Below, in pieces: positions 1 to 5,710 of a stretch of 8,830 nucleotides of DNA (positions within the stretch are counted from its first letter, which is position 1; each line of letters opens with the position of its first letter). Origin of the DNA: Micrococcales bacterium (GTDB lineage Bacteria > Actinomycetota > Actinomycetes > Actinomycetales > Dermatophilaceae). Made by a program: the position numbers and the translations under genes. Under the pieces are notes generated by a model. The model saw nothing but the letters and a program-made list of their open reading frames with translations, ran no database searches and was not told the origin of the DNA. The stretch covers positions 1-8,830 of the forward strand of contig PKWT01000250.1 of the NCBI GenBank assembly GCA_003132125.1. Direction: 5' to 3'.

Positions 1-50
1 TGCGCGGCATCGCCGACCGCCGCCTCAGCGCCGATACCGCCACCCCATGA
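1..50 (+). CDS. 3' end of an unidentified gene (partial)
   Basis: Reading from base 3, fifteen codons run to a TGA at 48-50 and give RGIADRRLSADTATP. Thirteen of the fifteen codons end in C, which is typical of real coding sequence in high-GC actinobacteria and unlike the mixed third positions just downstream. The fragment is too short to identify a family. The other two frames read proline- and arginine-rich, as expected of shadows. Probable but unproven; sequence to the left would settle it. Confidence 0.4.
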   Translation, partial: RGIADRRLSADTATP

Positions 51-457
51 CAACGCACCTGGGTCTTCCGGCAACAGGACTCGTTCAACGGGCTTAGGTC
101 GACGACGCCCCACGGGCCACCGAGTTGCGTACGCCAGAAGAGCGCGACGCGGGGCACCCGCAACTGGGGGGACTCATCGCCTTCGGCAATAGTTCGTTCG
201 AACTTGGGGCAATGTCTTTGCGAGCCAACGGATCCTGAACCGCGACGTGTTGCTTCCATCGTCCGCTGAGCGGGCTCCAACCGACCGCGAGGCCCTATCC
301 GGGTGCAAGGTTGTCAGAGGTGGATCGACCGCTACCCACACCAGTCACGCGGCCGGGATCGGCAACCGGTCACCGTTCACTGACCGGGTCACCGATCGCT
401 CTCAGGGCGCCAACGCCGTTGCAGAGTGAGGCGCGACTTCCGAGTAGGTTCACGGTC
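51..457. other. gene-free stretch upstream of the deaminase
   Basis: No reading frame here has convincing codon use or a recognisable protein. A frame open from 311 continues into the deaminase, but its first 49 residues are rich in Pro, Thr and Arg and match nothing I know, so I treat them as untranslated. The stretch contains a direct repeat GGTCACCG at 368-375 and 387-394 (19 bp apart), with GGTCA/TGACC inverted copies at 368-372 and 381-385. This could be a regulator site, but the evidence is only the repetition. Confidence 0.4.
445..450 (+). promoter_or_regulatory. -10 box (TAGGTT) for a leaderless deaminase transcript
   Basis: TAGGTT fits the actinobacterial TANNNT -10 pattern and ends 7 nt before the GTG at 458, so transcription would begin at or next to the start codon. 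No good -35 box is seen. The overlapping AGTAGG at 443-448 could instead be a weak ribosome binding site with a 9-nt spacer. Either reading supports the GTG start. Confidence 0.3.
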
Positions 458-850
458 GTGATCAACACGGCACAATTCGTGCTCAACCCTCATACGGTCG
501 GTGGGCGCCTCCTCGGAAATGTGGCGTCGGTACTCATCACAGCAACAGGCAACCTCTTCTCCGGCGTCTGCATCGACACTGGTTCAGGGACCGGCTTTTG
601 TGCCGAGCACAGCGCCATCGCCGCCATGGTGACAGCTGGCGAGTACCAGATCACCAAGATCGTCGCCGTCTGGCGAGACGACGACGGCTTGCTCTACGTG
701 TTACCGCCGTGCGGACGCTGCCGCGAGTTCATCAGACAAGTCGACCCAGCCAACCTCGACACCGAGGTGATCCTTGGCCAGCATCGATCCGCAATGCTGC
801 GAGATCTGCTGCCAGCTCATGACTGGCCAGAGCCGCTGACTTCTGACTGA
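458..850 (+). CDS. cytidine deaminase / blasticidin-S-deaminase-type enzyme
   Basis: Zinc hydrolase that would deaminate a cytidine-like nucleoside to the uridine form in the cytoplasm (pyrimidine salvage). From the GTG at 458 the protein has 130 residues, close to the usual 125-140 for the family. It carries the first zinc motif with C48-A-E50 (catalytic Glu) in FCAEHSAIAAM, and the second, P84-C85-G-R-C88, providing two more zinc Cys ligands. A CIDTGSGTGF segment just before the first motif fits the substrate-binding strand. Longer starts, such as ATG 311, only add unconserved Pro/Arg-rich residues. The first helix (INTAQFVLNP) begins almost at the start, so the N-terminus is short and a few ancestral residues may be missing. 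It stands alone, without other nucleoside-salvage genes. The exact substrate cannot be told; the motifs make the class secure. Confidence 0.85.
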   Translation: MINTAQFVLNPHTVGGRLLGNVASVLITATGNLFSGVCIDTGSGTGFCAEHSAIAAMVTAGEYQITKIVAVWRDDDGLLYVLPPCGRCREFIRQVDPANLDTEVILGQHRSAMLRDLLPAHDWPEPLTSD

Positions 851-1024
851 GGCACACCGACTCGCCATCCCCCAAACGAAAATCCGGTCGGCGCCAACCC
901 AAGCTGATGACCTCGGCCATCGCACACCCGAAGACCGTTCCGCTGCCGGGACGGCGCCAACTACCGGACATGATGACAGCGCGTTGCGCGAGTGCGACGA
1001 ATCCCGTTGCACCCGGTATAGCGA

Positions 1025-1048
1025 GCGTCATTCCGCCCAGAATGACGC
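1025..1048. repeat. inverted repeat, 9-bp arms
   Basis: GCGTCATTC (1025-1033) and GAATGACGC (1040-1048) are perfect complements around a 6-nt loop, CGCCCA. There is no T-run after it. It could be an RNA hairpin or a protein-binding dyad, and it lies 22 bp before a second hairpin. Confidence 0.6.
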
Positions 1049-1070
1049 AGGCGGCTGTCCCCGACGAAAC

Positions 1071-1101
1071 AACGCACTCAAGTAGCCGAATTGAGTGCGT
1101 T
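1071..1101. repeat. inverted repeat, 11-bp arms (terminator-like or operator)
   Basis: AACGCACTCAA (1071-1081) and TTGAGTGCGTT (1091-1101) pair perfectly around a 9-nt loop. In RNA the A-rich left foot and T-rich right foot resemble a weak bidirectional terminator. It could end transcription from the deaminase 220 bp upstream or be an operator for the cassette that begins at 1246. Confidence 0.6.
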
Positions 1102-1245
1102 TGGCGCCCGGCGCGGTCGCGGAGCCGATCAATAGCCGAACGGCTGATGGCATGGCCAGAGTTATTCAGATGTGCTTCTTTTGGTAAGGAACAGGTCAAG
1201 GACAGGGCAGCTCCACGCCAGTAGCAGGAGTTCACCGGCGTACTC

Positions 1246-1410
1246 ATGTTCGATAAATACAGGGGGAGGCACATTACGAACAAGCCCAACGGGAAGACCG
1301 TTGCGATCGCAGCCGGGACGGTGCTTATGCTCGCTGGCGCCGGCATCGCCTACGCGTACTGGACCGCAGGTGGCTCGGGCACCGGCACCGCCGGGGCTGG
1401 GTCGCGGTGA
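1246..1410 (+). CDS. 54-residue pre-peptide with SipW-type signal sequence
   Basis: Short gene of 54 codons plus stop. The translation has a basic N-region (KPNGK), a hydrophobic core (TVAIAAGTVLMLAGAG) and then IAYA-YWTAGGSGTGTAGAGSR. The AYA-YWTAGGSGTG junction matches the actinobacterial SipW-dependent signal peptides (NCBIfam TIGR04088 type) and parallels TYA-FFSD of Bacillus TasA. Cleavage after AYA would leave about 17 residues, whereas known SipW substrates usually continue for 100 or more. Its stop overlaps the kinase start as GTGA, so translation is coupled. ATG 1246 is the only standard start, but its upstream GGAG is 15 nt away, while a strong AGGGGGAGG (1261-1269) sits just before ATT 1273 and ACG 1276. 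It may be a peptide signal, a membrane-retained stub, or a reduced TasA-like protein. The existence of the gene is well supported; its role is not. Confidence 0.7.
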   Translation: MFDKYRGRHITNKPNGKTVAIAAGTVLMLAGAGIAYAYWTAGGSGTGTAGAGSR

Positions 1411-3041
1411 AACGGCCGGCTTGGATCAACGTGGTGGGAGCAAGACCATTTCACTGGTTCGCCAGGTTCCACGGTGCTCGAACGGCTGACCTGACACCTC
1501 AGACTTACCGTGGCCCAGATCGGCGGGTGCGTCTGGCTTCCGCATCGGGCATCCCCATGAGCGGGCGCTGGTTGAGCGCCGCCTGCGTGACTGGAGTGGT
1601 GGGCGCGATTGCCTTTGACATCCTCGCAACCAGGGCCTCGCCCGAAGCCGCCGCTGTACTCGCCGTGCTGACCCTGTGCTTCTCCTGCAGTCTGCTGATG
1701 GCCGCGGCCGTTGGCGAGTTCGTCGTGTGGAGGCTGTCCGGCCGAGCTGCACATGCCTATCGCCTGATTGCGTACGTGCTCCTGGGGATCACATGTGGCG
1801 GGCAGTGGGGAGTGGTGCTCGGACTGGACTTTGGCCTTCGAATGGCACTGTTCGCAGGTGCAGCAGTGCTGGGGACCGGCACAGCCTCCGCTTTGGCCTT
1901 GGCCAAGGCGATGCGTTGCGCCGATGTCGATTCAAGCGTCAATCCTCTCCGCTGGGGCAGTCGCACGTCCGGTGCCACTCTGCTGGCTGCCGCGGGAGGG
2001 TACGGCGCCTTGGTCCTCGCCGGGCAGGGCGGTTCTGTTCGGCCGCAGGCTGTCGCGGCGGCGGTCATGGCCCTGGTATGGGCGCTGGTCGCTCTTGGCG
2101 CGGCTGTCGGGACGGCCAACAGTGATGACGCGATCATGACCGGGGTTGGCACCATACTTCTGAGCCTGGCTGCCGGCATGAGCGGTTTCTCGGCCCCGCG
2201 CTCGCTTGTCATGGCCACCGTCGTTGAGGGAGTTGCCGTGGTCCTCCTCTCCGGCCACGCGCTGCTGACCCTGCGTGCCGTCCTAGCTGAGCAGAAGGAG
2301 GAGGGGCGTGAGCTTGTTGGTATCAACGCGGAGGCCGAGGTGGCCATGAGCGACGTGCGTTACCGGTTGCACGACGTCGTTGCGGGCCTCGCCGGTCTAC
2401 GCATTGACGCGGCCGCGCGTGCCCTCTTGCAGCCGAGGCTTCCTGCGGCTCCGCGGACTGGCTTCGCCGACGGGTCAGACGTCGCGGACCCCACCACGTG
2501 GGTGGGTCAGCTCGATGACCTGCTGCAGCTGGCTTCGCGACAGGTCACCTGCCGCACATCAGTGAGTGTCATGAGCGAGATAGCTCCAGTGGTCGAGCTG
2601 GCGCGCCGTCGTGGCCAGGATGTGAGCCTCAGGGGTGCCGACGTGGTCGCGAGGGCCGTGCCGGGAAGCGTCGCGGCGGTGCTACGCACGCTGCTGGACA
2701 ATGCCGCCCGCCATGCGCGCCGCAGGTCGGTTGTCGTTCTGGTGGACAGAGGATGGGCACCAGATGGTAGTCCGGCGGTGGAGGTGAGAGTTCGGGACAA
2801 CGGCCAGGGAGTCGGGGATCACCTGGCCGGTTCGTTGTTCGTTCCCGGAGTCGGCGGCGCTGATGGCGGGCAAGGGCTGGGCCTTTCGAGCGCACGCCAG
2901 CGCGCGCAGGCCACGGGAGGGGACCTCTATCTGGAAAACCCAGGTGAGTGGGGTGCCTGCTTCGTTCTGCGCCTGCCAGCTGAGGAGTACGAGAACTCGA
3001 CCCCGCTTGAACCTATCCCCGTCGGGGATTCACCAGCATGA
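1407..3041 (+). CDS. polytopic membrane sensor histidine kinase
   Basis: Two-component sensor of 544 residues with a GTG start. A cytoplasmic N-terminus contains the YRGPDRR motif (34-40), seen in related actinobacterial kinases. About eight hydrophobic segments follow (near 54-73, 83-103, 118-138, 145-165, 190-206, 214-235, 245-262 and 267-287). A dimerisation/phosphoacceptor helix follows, with likely phospho-His H322 in RYRLHDVVAGLAGLR. The ATP-binding domain has an N box (LLDNAARHA, 429-437), a G1 box (DNGQGVG, 464-470) and a G2 box (GGQGLGL, 487-493). There is no large extracellular domain, so the signal is probably read within the membrane or at short loops. It overlaps the pre-peptide gene (GTGA) and the response regulator gene (ATGA), so the three are one operon. 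The input is unknown. Given the neighbours, sensing an exported peptide, the envelope or secretion state is an inference. Confidence 0.9.
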   Translation: MKRPAWINVVGARPFHWFARFHGARTADLTPQTYRGPDRRVRLASASGIPMSGRWLSAACVTGVVGAIAFDILATRASPEAAAVLAVLTLCFSCSLLMAAAVGEFVVWRLSGRAAHAYRLIAYVLLGITCGGQWGVVLGLDFGLRMALFAGAAVLGTGTASALALAKAMRCADVDSSVNPLRWGSRTSGATLLAAAGGYGALVLAGQGGSVRPQAVAAAVMALVWALVALGAAVGTANSDDAIMTGVGTILLSLAAGMSGFSAPRSLVMATVVEGVAVVLLSGHALLTLRAVLAEQKEEGRELVGINAEAEVAMSDVRYRLHDVVAGLAGLRIDAAARALLQPRLPAAPRTGFADGSDVADPTTWVGQLDDLLQLASRQVTCRTSVSVMSEIAPVVELARRRGQDVSLRGADVVARAVPGSVAAVLRTLLDNAARHARRRSVVVLVDRGWAPDGSPAVEVRVRDNGQGVGDHLAGSLFVPGVGGADGGQGLGLSSARQRAQATGGDLYLENPGEWGACFVLRLPAEEYENSTPLEPIPVGDSPA

Positions 3042-3730
3042 GCGACCTCACCCTGGCTCCTGGTCGGCTGACCGGCGCGGTCGTGCTCGTCGTGGAAGAC
3101 CAAAACGTTGTGGGCGGGAGCCTGGCTGCCGTGCTCAATGCTGCCGGGGCCCACGCCGAGTCGGTTGTCCCGCTCACTTTCGTAGGGTGCCTCGAACACG
3201 TTGACCGGCTGTTCGAGGTTCATGGCAGGCTGGTCGTGCTTCTGGACCTCGACCTCGGCCGAGATCTTACCGGCGAGGACCTGCTACCGGATCTCCTCCG
3301 CAAAGGGGTGCAGGTGCTGGTGCTTACCGGTTGCGAGGAGCCCGTGCGCCTGTCGCGCCTCATCAGGGGCGGTGTCGCTGCGGTGCTGTCCAAGACCGAG
3401 CCGCTCGAGCGTGTTTTCGCCGCAGTCGAGGCAGTGCTCACGGGTTCCCCTGCGATGCCGGCAGAGGCGGCGAACGTCCTCCACCTGGGCGCCCGCGTCT
3501 CCGAGGCGGAGCGGGTGAGGCGGGAACAGCCTTTCCGTGCCCTCACGCAACGCGAGGGCACGGTGCTTCTCGGACTGATGCGCGGTCGTACGGTGGCGGA
3601 GCTTGCTCAGGAGTCCGTGCTCTCGGTGGAGACCATCCGCAGCCAGGTCAAAGCCATTCTCGCCAAGCTCGGGGTGCGCACCCAACTGGCCGCCGTGGCG
3701 CGGGCGAGGAGCGACGGCTGGAGCGGATGA
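3038..3730 (+). CDS. LuxR/NarL-family response regulator
   Basis: DNA-binding partner of the preceding kinase, 230 residues. The receiver domain (about 13-135) has the acidic pair E20-D21, a phosphoacceptor Asp at D70 (in VVLLDLDLG; D72 is the alternative), T97 in VLTG and the conserved K119 in LSKTEP. The C-terminal LuxR helix-turn-helix (about 166-222) reads RALTQREGTVLLGLMRG, with a recognition helix in SVETIRSQVKAILAKLG. The ATGA overlap with the kinase is strong evidence for a matched pair. The gene after it begins 169 bp downstream, beyond a 10-bp direct repeat that would suit binding by a LuxR-type dimer. I therefore infer, without proof, that it regulates the secreted-protein gene and perhaps its own operon. 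Confidence 0.92.
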   Translation: MSDLTLAPGRLTGAVVLVVEDQNVVGGSLAAVLNAAGAHAESVVPLTFVGCLEHVDRLFEVHGRLVVLLDLDLGRDLTGEDLLPDLLRKGVQVLVLTGCEEPVRLSRLIRGGVAAVLSKTEPLERVFAAVEAVLTGSPAMPAEAANVLHLGARVSEAERVRREQPFRALTQREGTVLLGLMRGRTVAELAQESVLSVETIRSQVKAILAKLGVRTQLAAVARARSDGWSG

Positions 3731-3899
3731 AGCCCGCGGGCCCGATCGCCTGAAAGACTGCGTTGCCATCACTCGGGGCCCCGCCGCACCAACATCCCTG
3801 TCTTGCCAATTTCCCCTGTCTTGGTGAAGACGGGCCCGTGTTCCCACAGCACAGTGGTGATTGCACCGGAACCGGGCGCAAAACGAAATGGAGATCCCC
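3731..3899 (+). promoter_or_regulatory. control region of the secreted-protein gene
   Basis: No gene fits here. It contains two short perfect palindromes, GCCCGCGGGC (3732-3741) and CGGGGCCCCG (3774-3783), the second part of a GC-rich block. The direct repeat CCCTGTCTTG follows at 3796-3805 and 3814-3823. The segment is long enough for a separate promoter, but I see no clear -10 box. Confidence 0.45.
3796..3831. repeat. direct repeat CCCTGTCTTG with overlapping inverted repeat
   Basis: CCCTGTCTTG is repeated exactly, start to start 18 bp, with an 8-bp gap. Overlapping it, GTCTTGCCAA (3800-3809) and TTGGTGAAGAC (3821-3831) form an imperfect dyad. Both arrangements suit a dimeric DNA-binding protein, most simply the response regulator encoded immediately upstream. 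The repeat is seen directly; the binding role is inferred. Confidence 0.5.
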
Positions 3900-4310
3900 G
3901 TGAAAAAGCTTCTGATCGCAGGCGCCGCAGGCGCCATGATGTTCGGGATGACAGCAGCCTCCGCATCCACGCTGAACCTTGCAGGTCCGGGCTCGTGGTT
4001 CCACCACACCGTCCAGCAGAGCGAAAACGCCACGGCCACCTGTGCTAGGGGCGCTGTCGAGGTTGCCACGCAGGTCACGGGCACTACGGTGGCGAGCGTC
4101 GTCCTCAAGCAGCAGGAACTGCAGGGCTGCGCCGGCAGCGAGGTACAGGTCGTGGCTTACAAGGCCGACGAGACCCAGTACGGCGCCTCGAGCAAGACCC
4201 GCATTGTCGCGAACGGCCTCGACACGGTTCTGACTTTCAGCCCGGAGCTCAACGCCCAGGAGATCGCCAGCTTCCGGGTGACCATCGCCGACGACATCGT
4301 TTCCCCGTAG
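3900..4310 (+). CDS. small secreted protein with two cysteines, unknown function
   Basis: From the GTG at 3900 the product has 136 residues. This start is chosen because GGAGA (3890-3894) sits 5 nt before it and because it yields a textbook signal peptide: MKK, hydrophobic core LLIAGAAGAMMFGM, then AASA with likely cleavage after A22. The mature part (about 114 residues) has many alternating Val/Thr stretches, suggesting beta-strands, and exactly two cysteines, C48 and C77, which could form a disulfide outside the cell. I recognise no named family. The tail FSPELNAQEIASFRVTIADD ends without an anchor or sorting signal, so the protein is probably released or wall-associated. It lies between the two-component system and a signal peptidase, so it is a likely product or substrate of this cassette. 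Its signal peptide looks ordinary Sec-type rather than SipW-type. Confidence 0.8.
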   Translation: MKKLLIAGAAGAMMFGMTAASASTLNLAGPGSWFHHTVQQSENATATCARGAVEVATQVTGTTVASVVLKQQELQGCAGSEVQVVAYKADETQYGASSKTRIVANGLDTVLTFSPELNAQEIASFRVTIADDIVSP

Positions 4311-4339
4311 TCAGGTCGCCCGCAGGGCATGACGTCTAA

Positions 4340-4374
4340 CCGAAGGGGCCGGGCTCGCCGCCCGGCCCCTTCGG
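4340..4374 (+). terminator. strong 15-bp hairpin (terminator or attenuator)
   Basis: CCGAAGGGGCCGGGC (4340-4354) and GCCCGGCCCCTTCGG (4360-4374) are perfectly complementary around a 5-nt loop, TCGCC. It begins 30 nt after the secreted-protein stop and ends 22 nt before the peptidase start. No T-run follows, so it may only partly stop transcription, which would make more secreted protein than peptidase. It could also stabilise the upstream mRNA. Confidence 0.7.
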
Positions 4375-4389
4375 CGCCGAGCCGAAGGG
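4367..4389 (+). promoter_or_regulatory. alternative hairpin covering the peptidase ribosome binding site
   Basis: CCCTTCGG (4367-4374), the 3' part of the terminator-like stem, is also perfectly complementary to CCGAAGGG (4382-4389), with a 7-nt loop. The latter contains most of the Shine-Dalgarno sequence AAGGGA (4385-4390) of the signal peptidase. The two hairpins exclude each other: the long one leaves the site free, the short one hides it. The pairing is seen directly; the switch is inferred. Confidence 0.45.
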
Positions 4390-4396
4390 AATGGCC

Positions 4397-5599
4397 ATGG
4401 TTCACGCGCTGAGGCGGTGGGCGATCACCGCCGGAACCGCCCGCTTGCTGGGCTGGCTCGTGTTCGCTTTGATGACCCTGGCGTGGTGGTTCACCTTTGC
4501 GCCGACCAGCATCGGGGGACCGGCGTCCTACATCGTGGTGGCAGGGACGAGCATGGAGCCGGGGTTGCACACAGGCGACCTGGTCGTGACGCGGGCACAG
4601 CCGACATACCGAACCGGAGAAGTACTGGCTTTTGCTGTTGACGGCGGCCATGTGATCCACCGGAGCCTCGGCAAAAATGCTGCCGGCGCCTGGATCACCC
4701 AGGGCGACAACAGGTCCACCCCCGATGGCTGGCAGGTGCGCAACAGCGCCATCCTCGGAGAGCAGTGGCTGACAATCCGCGGCTTCGCGGCGCCCACCTC
4801 GGTTGTTCATCGGTGGTGGTTCGCCCCCACCGCGGCCGCCCTGACCGTTTTCCTCTTCCTGATGCCATCACTGCGACGGCGCCGCAGCCCCGAAGCTACC
4901 ACCTGGTTGAGAGACCACGCGATGTCTGGGCGGCCAGGACCCCGGCGGACCTCCGACCTGGTCATTACCTGGTGCTGCGCCGGGAGCTTCCTGGTCTGCG
5001 CCGCTGCCGCGCTGTCAGCTGGCCAAGCCGCCTCCGGCATCCCCCTGTTGCCCGTCACCGGTGGGGTCTTCGCCTTCGGCGGCTTCCTTGCCTGGGGCGG
5101 GCGGTGCTGGGGTTGGTGGGGTCGGACGAGGCCGGAACGAGCATTGCTCCGTCTGCGCTCGGCGCTGCGTGCGGTTGACGCGTTCCCGGCCGGGGCAGCC
5201 GACGGCGACTCGGGGCAGGTCTGGGGCCGAGCCCTGACGCCTGCTCCCTCGGTGCGCAGCATCGCGAGCTTCGCGCAGAGGGAGCAGGCGCCAGTGCTCT
5301 GGCTCCGCTCCGGCGCCGACCAGCGTCTGCTGGTTGTCGGCCGGAGGACGGCCCTCTCGCTGAGCCTTGGGGACGCCCCGACAGACGCAGCATTCACTGC
5401 ATCGTGGGCCACCAGAGTGCGCAGAGCTATCAGGGCACCTGGGTGGGTCAGTGGGGCCGGGCTGTTAGTGATACTTGCCCTCACGATGTTGCACGCTGAC
5501 GCGGCGACGCCTCGCGTGCATCTCGGCACAGTCGTTCATGTCCAGGTGCCTGTGACGCTGGCTGATGTTCAGACCTACCTGCTCCGTATGCGGGAATAG
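4397..5599 (+). CDS. SipW/ER-type signal peptidase I with long C-terminal extension
   Basis: Membrane serine protease that removes signal peptides on the outer face of the membrane. From ATG 4397 it has 400 residues; this start has AAGGGA 6 nt upstream, whereas ATG 4391 has no spacer. An N-terminal membrane segment (about 17-35) precedes the catalytic domain. S52 lies in AGTSMEPG and H88 in GGHVIHRSLG, where ordinary bacterial enzymes have Lys, so this is the Ser/His type of SipW, archaea and the ER. TQGDNR (101-106) is the conserved GDN box. A second membrane segment (about 143-157) ends the usual domain, near the normal length of about 170-200. Residues 160-400 are extra: two hydrophobic segments (186-206, 215-235), a soluble part (245-345), another segment (350-366) and a short tail. 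I recognise no family in the extension. The SipW-type signal at 1246 makes that pre-peptide its best substrate candidate. Confidence 0.88.
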   Translation: MVHALRRWAITAGTARLLGWLVFALMTLAWWFTFAPTSIGGPASYIVVAGTSMEPGLHTGDLVVTRAQPTYRTGEVLAFAVDGGHVIHRSLGKNAAGAWITQGDNRSTPDGWQVRNSAILGEQWLTIRGFAAPTSVVHRWWFAPTAAALTVFLFLMPSLRRRRSPEATTWLRDHAMSGRPGPRRTSDLVITWCCAGSFLVCAAAALSAGQAASGIPLLPVTGGVFAFGGFLAWGGRCWGWWGRTRPERALLRLRSALRAVDAFPAGAADGDSGQVWGRALTPAPSVRSIASFAQREQAPVLWLRSGADQRLLVVGRRTALSLSLGDAPTDAAFTASWATRVRRAIRAPGWVSGAGLLVILALTMLHADAATPRVHLGTVVHVQVPVTLADVQTYLLRMRE

Positions 5600-5698
5600 G
5601 CGGAGAGACCCTTAACGAGGCGACGTTCTATGCCGCGATGGGTGCGACCTTGCCGAGGTGGGTTCGTTCCTGCGGGATGCCTGGGCGACGGTCGTGAG

Positions 5699-5704
5699 TA
5701 GCCT
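5699..5704 (+). promoter_or_regulatory. -10 box (TAGCCT) for a leaderless DinB-like gene
   Basis: TAGCCT fits TANNNT and ends exactly 6 nt before the ATG at 5711. No Shine-Dalgarno sequence is present before that ATG, which agrees with a leaderless transcript. No good -35 box is seen. Confidence 0.35.
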
Positions 5705-5710
5705 TCGCAC

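Larger units (their letters stand above)
851..1245. other. gene-free stretch between deaminase and secretion cassette
   Basis: No convincing gene on either strand. It holds two perfect hairpins (1025-1048 and 1071-1101), the octamer TAGCCGAA twice exactly 50 bp apart (1083-1090 and 1133-1140), and a locally AT-richer segment around 1160-1200 that probably carries the promoter of the downstream operon. The best -35/-10 pair I can find there (TTATTC at 1162 and TAAGGA after a 17-nt spacer) is poor, so I do not call a promoter. Confidence 0.45.

Noticed and set aside
311..457. Upstream extension of the deaminase to ATG 311
   Set aside because: The extra 49 residues are Pro/Thr/Arg-rich, unlike the family, and the 130-residue form already has the normal family length.
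1162..1190. TTATTC and TAAGGA as a promoter for the cassette
   Set aside because: The 17-nt spacer is right, but the two boxes match the consensus at only about three and two positions.
907..1224. 105-codon + strand frame in the gap before the cassette
   Set aside because: It spans both hairpins, has unbiased codon use and shows no familiar motif.
732..1346. 204-codon open frame on the minus strand
   Set aside because: It runs antisense through the deaminase zinc motif and through the pre-peptide gene, has no recognisable pattern, and looks like a shadow of high-GC DNA.
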